A stretch of 64,000 bases of DNA from Mucilaginibacter mali (GTDB lineage Bacteria > Bacteroidota > Bacteroidia > Sphingobacteriales > Sphingobacteriaceae): contig NZ_CP054139.1 of assembly GCF_013283875.1 (NCBI RefSeq), positions 5,332,001 to 5,396,000 on the forward strand. Direction: 5' to 3'. The translations under genes were made by a program, and so were the position numbers. Shown piece by piece: positions 58,724-64,000 of this stretch (the first letter of the stretch is position 1; every line of letters begins with the position of its first letter). The notes under the pieces were generated by a model. That model did not search any database, had not been told where the DNA came from, and saw nothing but the letters and a program-made list of their open reading frames with translations.

Positions 58724-60658
58724 ATGAGTTTAGATGGTAAAGTGCCCCAGGGCCCGTTAGCCGACAAATGGAGCAAGTATAAGTTCGATCTTAAACTGGT
58801 TAACCCCGCCAATAAGCGTAAGTACGATATTATTGTGGTAGGTACAGGTTTAGCGGGCGCTTCGGCAGCCGCTTCGCTGGCCGAACTGGGTTATAATGTT
58901 AAGGCTTTCTGTTTCCAGGATAGCCCGCGCCGCGCACACTCAATAGCGGCACAGGGTGGTATCAACGCTGCCAAGAACTATCAGAATGATGGCGACAGCG
59001 TGTTCCGCTTATTTTACGATACAATTAAAGGTGGCGACTACCGTGCCCGCGAAGGTAACGTGCACCGCCTGGCCGAGGTTTCGGTAAATATCATTGATCA
59101 GTGCGTAGCACAAGGCGTACCTTTTGCCCGCGAATACGGCGGCTTGCTGGATAACCGCTCGTTCGGTGGTTCGCAGGTATCGCGTACGTTCTACGCCCGC
59201 GGCCAAACGGGACAGCAGTTACTGTTAGGCGCTTATTCGGCTCTTAACCGCCAGATCAACGCCGGCAAGGTAAAAATGTACACCCGCCACGAAATGCTTG
59301 ACGTGGTTGTGGTTGACGGCCATGCCAAAGGTATTGTTACCCGTAACATGATCACCGGCGAAATTGATACCCATGCAGGCCATGCGGTATTGCTGTGCAC
59401 CGGCGGATACGGTAACGTGTTCTACCTGTCAACCAACGCTATCGGTTCTAACGTAACGGCGGCATGGCGCGCGCACAAACGCGGCGCTTATTTTGCCAAC
59501 CCTTGCTATACCCAAATTCACCCTACCTGTATCCCGGTAACCGGCGACCATCAGAGTAAGCTTACCCTGATGTCGGAATCGTTACGTAACGATGGCCGTG
59601 TTTGGGCGCCAAAAACGGTAGAGATAGCCGAGAAATTACAGAAAAAACAAATAACTGCCGCGCAGGTAGCTGAAGAAGACCGAGATTACTTCCTTGAACG
59701 CAAATACCCGGCATTCGGTAACCTTGTTCCGCGCGACGTGGCTTCACGTAACGCTAAAGAAATGGCCGACGAAGGCCGTGGCGTAGGTGCATCGGGCTTA
59801 GCCGTATACCTTGACTTCGCCGACGCTATTAAACGTTTGGGCGAAGATACCGTAAGGGCAAAATATGGTAACCTGTTTGATATGTATATCCAGATTACCG
59901 ACGAAAACCCATACAAAGAACCAATGCGTATTTACCCGGCGGTACACTATACCATGGGCGGCCTTTGGGTTGATTATAACCTGATGACCAGCATACCGGG
60001 CTTATACGCTTTGGGCGAATGTAACTTTAGCGATCACGGTGCTAACCGCTTAGGTGCTTCGGCGCTGATGCAAGGTTTATCGGATGGTTATTTTGTGATC
60101 CCTTATACCCTGGGCGATTACCTGGCCAAGATCGGTCCGAAAAAAGTAGATACATCGCACCCTGCTTTTGCTAAAACCAAACAGGATGTGCTTGATCATG
60201 TGAACAAGCTGATATCGCTTAAAGGCACCAAGACCACTAACGAATACCACCGCGAGTTAGGCCACATTATGTGGGAATACTGCGGCATGGCCCGTACCGA
60301 AGAAGGCCTGAAAAAAGCCAAAGGGATGATCCAAGCCCTGAAAGCCGACTTCTGGAAGAATGCCATTATACTGGGCAAGAACGAAGAAGTGAACGCATCG
60401 TTAGAGCGTGGCGGCCGTGTAGCCGACTTTATTGAACTTGGCGAACTGATGGTAGACGATGCGCTGATGCGCCGTGAATCATGTGGTGGCCACTTCAGGT
60501 TAGAATCGCAAACACCTGATGGCGAAGCACTGCGCGATGACGAAAACTTCGCGTTCGTGGCCGCCTGGGAGTTTATGGGCGAGAACCAGCCGGAAAAATT
60601 AAATAAAGAAGAATTAGTGTTCGAGGCAGTACACCTGTCGCAACGTAATTATGCGTAG
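58724..60658 (+). CDS. sdhA: Succinate dehydrogenase/fumarate reductase flavoprotein subunit
   Basis: A protein of 644 residues. FAD site IIVVGTGLAGASAA (about 35-48), HSIAAQGGINA with the FAD-linking His, active-site regions (HPTCIP, then GLYALGECNFSDHGANRLGA) and the end VHLSQRNYA. Carries out succinate oxidation. The insert of about 60 residues near 290-350 is the long form typical of Bacteroidota. A repeat-filled spacer of 100 bases precedes it. Confidence 0.93.
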   Translation: MSLDGKVPQGPLADKWSKYKFDLKLVNPANKRKYDIIVVGTGLAGASAAASLAELGYNVKAFCFQDSPRRAHSIAAQGGINAAKNYQNDGDSVFRLFYDTIKGGDYRAREGNVHRLAEVSVNIIDQCVAQGVPFAREYGGLLDNRSFGGSQVSRTFYARGQTGQQLLLGAYSALNRQINAGKVKMYTRHEMLDVVVVDGHAKGIVTRNMITGEIDTHAGHAVLLCTGGYGNVFYLSTNAIGSNVTAAWRAHKRGAYFANPCYTQIHPTCIPVTGDHQSKLTLMSESLRNDGRVWAPKTVEIAEKLQKKQITAAQVAEEDRDYFLERKYPAFGNLVPRDVASRNAKEMADEGRGVGASGLAVYLDFADAIKRLGEDTVRAKYGNLFDMYIQITDENPYKEPMRIYPAVHYTMGGLWVDYNLMTSIPGLYALGECNFSDHGANRLGASALMQGLSDGYFVIPYTLGDYLAKIGPKKVDTSHPAFAKTKQDVLDHVNKLISLKGTKTTNEYHRELGHIMWEYCGMARTEEGLKKAKGMIQALKADFWKNAIILGKNEEVNASLERGGRVADFIELGELMVDDALMRRESCGGHFRLESQTPDGEALRDDENFAFVAAWEFMGENQPEKLNKEELVFEAVHLSQRNYA

Positions 60659-60660
60659 TG

Positions 60661-60738
60661 AATAGTTTATTAGGTTGATTAAGTGAGTAGTTCAAACCTT
60701 AATCAACTTAATAAACCTAATCAACTTAATCAACATAA
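60661..60738. repeat. TTGATTAAG/CTTAATCAA repeat in the sdhA-sdhB spacer
   Basis: GGTTGATTAAGTGAGTAGTT followed by several CTTAATCAACTTAAT words; able to pair with itself. Same family as 58623-58705 in the other orientation. Confidence 0.65.
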
Positions 60739-60755
60739 AACATAACTCAAATAAC

Positions 60756-61541
60756 ATGAGTGGAAATATGAACCTGACGCTTAAAGTATGGCGTCAAAAA
60801 GATGCTAACAGTCAAGGTAAAATGGTGACCTATCCGGCTAAGGATATATCGCCTGATATGTCGTTCCTGGAAATGCTTGACGTGGTTAACGAAGGCCTGA
60901 TCCATAAAGGGGAAGATCCGATCCATTTTGATCACGATTGCCGCGAAGGTATCTGCGGTATGTGCTCGTTATATATCAATGGCCACCCGCACGGCCCGAA
61001 ACGCGCTATCACCACCTGTCAGCTGCACATGCGCAGTTTTAAAGATGGCGAGACCATTACTATCGAACCATGGCGCGCGGCCGCTTTCCCGGTTATTAAG
61101 GACTTAGCGGTTGATCGCTCAGCATTCGACCGTATCCAGCAGGCCGGTGGCTACATCTCGGTTAATACCGGCGGTGTGCCCGATGCCAACGCTACCCTGA
61201 TACCAAAAGTAGTTGCCGACGAGGCTTTCAACTCGGCTACCTGTATTGGTTGCGGTGCCTGCGTGGCCGCTTGTAAAAATGCATCGGCTATGCTGTTCGT
61301 TTCGGCTAAGATCACCCAGTTGGGCTTATTACCGCAAGGCCAGCCAGAGCGCTACCGCCGTGCCCAAAGCATGGTAGCCCAAATGGATGCCGAAGGTTTT
61401 GGCAGTTGTACAAATACCGGTGCCTGCGAAGCAGAATGCCCTAAAGAGATCAGCCTGACCAACATCAGCCGCATGAACAACGATTACCTGAGCGCTAAAC
61501 TGTTCAGGGAAGAAGAACTTCACCACAGCAGCGGCGAATAA
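60756..61541 (+). CDS. sdhB: Succinate dehydrogenase iron-sulfur subunit
   Basis: A protein of 261 residues. The [2Fe-2S] ligands in DCREGICGMCSLYING (about 67-82), the other cluster ligands in CIGCGACVAACKN (about 165-177) and CTNTGACEAECPKEI. Passes electrons from SdhA to SdhC. Last gene of sdhCAB, followed by a strong terminator. Confidence 0.93.
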   Translation: MSGNMNLTLKVWRQKDANSQGKMVTYPAKDISPDMSFLEMLDVVNEGLIHKGEDPIHFDHDCREGICGMCSLYINGHPHGPKRAITTCQLHMRSFKDGETITIEPWRAAAFPVIKDLAVDRSAFDRIQQAGGYISVNTGGVPDANATLIPKVVADEAFNSATCIGCGACVAACKNASAMLFVSAKITQLGLLPQGQPERYRRAQSMVAQMDAEGFGSCTNTGACEAECPKEISLTNISRMNNDYLSAKLFREEELHHSSGE

Positions 61542-61562
61542 TTATTTGTCGCGCTTATAATA

Positions 61563-61606
61563 AAACAGTAACGGCCCCCGGTAACTATCGGGGGCCGTTA
61601 CTGTTT
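61563..61606 (+). terminator. Strong terminator of the sdh operon
   Basis: Perfect 18-base arms (AAACAGTAACGGCCCCCG and its complement) with an eight-base loop, 21 bases after the sdhB stop. Confidence 0.9.
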
Positions 61607-61618
61607 AGTGCCCATATC

Positions 61619-61709
61619 GTCAATGCGAGGAGCGATAGCGACGTGGCAATCCCCGGCTTTACAGAGACGCCCTGCTTATCGGGGATTGCCACGCTACGCT
61701 CGCAATGAC
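61619..61709. repeat. Palindromic intergenic repeat (REP-like), copy 2
   Basis: GCGAGGAGCGATAGCG, GTGGCAATCCCC and GGGGATTGCCAC, with an end CGCAATGAC; the same arms as the repeat at 600-691. Confidence 0.75.
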
Positions 61710-61858
61710 GATGTAGTGTAAATGACGCGATGATTATCAAAAAAATAGCCGCCCTACCATCCCGGTAAAGCGGCCTCTACACCCTACCTGTTTTCCCTTT
61801 CGGGAGAGGCGGGAGGCAGATTGATATAAAATTTAGGTTGGGAAGTGTTTATTTATGC

Positions 61859-62302
61859 TTATACTTTAGCTAACTGGAAGCTGATGGGAACGGTGTATTC
61901 CGAGCGTACGATTTTGCCGTTCTGCTTGCCGGGTATCCATTTCGGGCCGTTTTTTAAGGCGCGTATAGCCTCTTCGTCACAGCCCGATCCAATGCCTCTA
62001 AGCACCTTCATATTAGCCAATGAACCGTCTTTTTCCACCACAAACTGAACAAATACTTTACCCTGAACATTGTTTTTTCGGGCCTTAGCCGGATATTTAA
62101 TAGTTTTGGCCAGGTAGGGGCCAAATTTTTCAAGCCCACCCGGGAAAGAAGCCGCTTGTTCTACAGCAGTGAACACAGCATTGCTATTGGCACTTTTAGG
62201 AGGGGTTGGTTTAGCTGGTTTGTTTTGTGCATTTACTGTTAAAGTAGTGGTTGCTAATAAAAAAGCAACTACAACAAACGTGGTTTTTAATAATACTTTC
62301 AT
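61859..62302 (-). CDS. TonB C-terminal domain protein
   Basis: A protein of 147 residues. Signal peptide about 1-25 (LTVNAQ) and a TonB-C domain (about 50-147; YPAKARKNNVQGKVFVQFVV, then NGPKWIPGKQNGKIV). There is no N-terminal anchor helix other than the signal, so it is a periplasmic TonB-like protein rather than a full energy transducer. Monocistronic. Confidence 0.78.
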   Translation of the reverse strand: MKVLLKTTFVVVAFLLATTTLTVNAQNKPAKPTPPKSANSNAVFTAVEQAASFPGGLEKFGPYLAKTIKYPAKARKNNVQGKVFVQFVVEKDGSLANMKVLRGIGSGCDEEAIRALKNGPKWIPGKQNGKIVRSEYTVPISFQLAKV

Positions 62303-62446
62303 TTTTGATTGGTTTCTAATAGTTAAACAACTAATTGATTAGTTAAACCAAAACTAAAGTATTAGTTTTTAAAAAGCAAAAGAAAAACAAATTTATTTTA
62401 TCAGAATGTTGGAAGGATAAAGCAGAAGGCCGGGAGAGCGGATACA

Positions 62447-62480
62447 AAAAAGGCCCCGAAAATATCGGAGCCTTTTAAAA
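62447..62480 (-). terminator. Terminator of the M28 peptidase gene
   Basis: AAAAGGCTCCGAT and ATTTTCGGGGCC (minus strand) form a stem followed by a run of T. It is 38 bases past the peptidase stop. Confidence 0.7.
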
Positions 62481-62517
62481 ATGCAGATCAAAGCTTTCTG
62501 CTTTGGTCTTTTAGCTA

Positions 62518-64000
62518 TTATCTGCCACCACGTGCACCACCCTGAGCGCCAGCTGGCGGAGGCGTTGGCAATGGTTTGCGTGGGATCATATCCTTACGCT
62601 CTGCGGTATGATATACAAACGAAGCAACGATAGTTGCTGCTTGTTTCAGGTCGTTTTCAACCAGGCGATCATAAGTATCCTCGTTACTGTGGTGGGTACG
62701 GGTGTTATAGTCCATACCATCCTGTATGTACTGGAAGCCCGGGATGCCTACCGCGTCGAACGATTGGTGGTCGGTACCGCCGGTGTTGCTGATGGTTACG
62801 TAACCAGCGCCCAGGTCTTTAAACGGATCTAACCAGGCCTGGAAGATAGGACGTGCTTCCTCATTACCCTGCAGGTATATACCACGGATCTTACCGGTAC
62901 CATTGTCTAAGTTATAGTAAGCAGATATTTTAGCCTGATCTGGTAATAACTTCATGGTAGTACGGTCGCCAAAATGCTTGTCAACATAATAGTGCGAACC
63001 AAATAAGCCCTGCTCCTCGCCGCTCCATAAGGCAATGCGGATGGTGCGTTTCGGTTTGTAACCAACAGCTTTCAGGATGCGCATCGCTTCCATCATTACC
63101 GCGCTGCCAGCAGCGTTATCGGTAGCGCCGGTACCACCATGCCACGAATCGAAGTGACCGCCGATCATTACCAACTGGTCTTTCAGGTTTTTATCAGTAC
63201 CCGGTATTTCGGCTACTACGTTATAACCTTCCATGTCATCGGTATCAAATTTGGTCTTGATCTCAGCTTCCATTTCAACCTTGTGGCCTGCACGTACCAA
63301 ACGCAGGATACGCTGATAGTCTTCGGCGCTGGTTTCCAGCTCGGGGCCTGCAATAGCGGCCGTATCACGGTATGATGCGCCGTTGGTAGTAAATACCGTA
63401 CCATCGGTACCGCGGGCCTGGCTTAATACTAAACCGGCATGCTCATTCTTAATAAAGTTGGTGATAGCGCCACGCATAGCCATCTGGCGGCGCAGCGCAG
63501 CAAATTGCGGGTTACCGGCACCAAACGCGCCCGCACCACCGCGACGGCCCTGGCCAGCGCCACCGGCAGGGGCCATAACGGCTTTCGCCATTTCGGCTAA
63601 TTGCTCGTCGGTATAGCGGGCCATATCGGCACGGATAGCGCGCTCCGGCAGCGAAGCCGCGTCGAAGATCACGATCTTGCCGGCCAGTTTGCCTTTGTAT
63701 TTATCCAGATCGGTAGTGGTATCGGCTTTAACCAGTACTACATCGCCTTTAATAAGGCCGTTTGTGCTGGCTGTCCATGCTTTAGGCACGGCAATAATAG
63801 CGTGGTAGTAAGGTGTTGTAATGGCAGCATAGTTCTTCTGAACTTCCCAGCCTTTACCAAACTTTACACCCCATGGCTCGCGCTTGGCGTTAGACATGCC
63901 GTAGGCGGTTAATTGTTTAACTGCCCATTCCTGTGCGCGTTTTAAACCTGGCGAACCGGTTAAGCGTGGCCCGGCCACATCCGTCATGTTAAAGGCTATT
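62518..64000 (-). CDS. M28-family zinc aminopeptidase, 5' end outside the window
   Basis: At least 494 residues are visible; the frame stays open to the right edge (AFNMTDVAGPRLTGSP), so the start and signal peptide lie outside. A PA-type insert precedes the catalytic part, in which IGGHFDSWHGGTGATDNAAG holds zinc ligands His and Asp, SGEEQGLFGS the Glu pair, and TDHQSFDAVGIPGFQ the later ligand. A Gly/Arg-rich tail (GAQGGARGGR) and an internal Ala/Gly-rich loop (APAGGAGQGRRGGAGAFG) are unusual. Probably secreted and degrades peptides. Confidence 0.85.
   Translation of the reverse strand, partial: IAFNMTDVAGPRLTGSPGLKRAQEWAVKQLTAYGMSNAKREPWGVKFGKGWEVQKNYAAITTPYYHAIIAVPKAWTASTNGLIKGDVVLVKADTTTDLDKYKGKLAGKIVIFDAASLPERAIRADMARYTDEQLAEMAKAVMAPAGGAGQGRRGGAGAFGAGNPQFAALRRQMAMRGAITNFIKNEHAGLVLSQARGTDGTVFTTNGASYRDTAAIAGPELETSAEDYQRILRLVRAGHKVEMEAEIKTKFDTDDMEGYNVVAEIPGTDKNLKDQLVMIGGHFDSWHGGTGATDNAAGSAVMMEAMRILKAVGYKPKRTIRIALWSGEEQGLFGSHYYVDKHFGDRTTMKLLPDQAKISAYYNLDNGTGKIRGIYLQGNEEARPIFQAWLDPFKDLGAGYVTISNTGGTDHQSFDAVGIPGFQYIQDGMDYNTRTHHSNEDTYDRLVENDLKQAATIVASFVYHTAERKDMIPRKPLPTPPPAGAQGGARGGR

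Overview
The window comes from a Bacteroidota chromosome, most likely a Sphingobacteriaceae member such as Mucilaginibacter or Pedobacter. The genus is an inference. It rests on a type IX secretion C-terminal sorting domain, TonB/carboxypeptidase-regulatory domains, an ECF sigma/anti-sigma pair, TAnnTTTG-type promoters, a three-gene succinate dehydrogenase with a single cytochrome b subunit, and palindromic intergenic repeats of the kind seen in that group.

Core chromosome, left (1-6.3 kb): the end of an unknown gene, a VOC protein, a VWA-domain surface protein divergent from an ECF sigma factor with a translationally coupled anti-sigma factor, and an IS1182-type insertion sequence whose transposase is cut off near 6.33 kb.

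Accessory region (about 6.35-48.36 kb): a large composite mobilizable island. Its G+C-rich backbone has three parts: 10.3-18.9 kb (coupling-type ATPase, large serine recombinase 1, small XRE regulators, C5 methyltransferase, RuvC-fold protein), 37.0-38.7 kb (relaxase and methyltransferase-fold protein) and 41.8-48.4 kb (mobilization operon, second coupling ATPase, large serine recombinase 2). A/T-richer or otherwise different cargo sits between them: an AlbA_2/DUF4209 cluster that looks defence-related (6.5-10.2 kb), an RHS polymorphic-toxin locus (19.5-28.6 kb), a Ser/Thr kinase and a GH25/T9SS surface-protein operon (29.2-36.4 kb), and a P-loop NTPase of STAND type (39.5-41.4 kb). At 13.5-15.6 kb the C-terminal tail of a serine recombinase occurs three times, twice next to the palindrome TTGCTACAAGTAGCAA, which suggests repeated insertion at one attachment site. 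The right edge is clear: the coding sequence of recombinase 2 runs through the terminator of a tRNA-Glu gene and stops inside the tRNA. The left edge is not resolved but probably lies between 6.33 and 6.56 kb, where the IS is truncated.

Core chromosome, right (48.4-64 kb): tRNA-Glu; a flavin disulfide reductase; an osmoprotectant-type ABC transporter whose permease carries a substrate-binding domain in circularly permuted order; an egtB-egtD pair; the phosphoesterase pdeM; a thioredoxin-fold lipoprotein without the redox cysteines; sdhCAB with inverted repeats in both spacers; a TonB-like protein; and an M28 peptidase that runs off the window.

In functional terms the island carries recombinases for entry and exit, a relaxase and coupling ATPases for mobilization (no full mating-pair apparatus is visible, so it is probably a passenger of another conjugative system), four small XRE regulators plus an excisionase-like protein for control, and cargo for conflict with phages or neighbouring cells.
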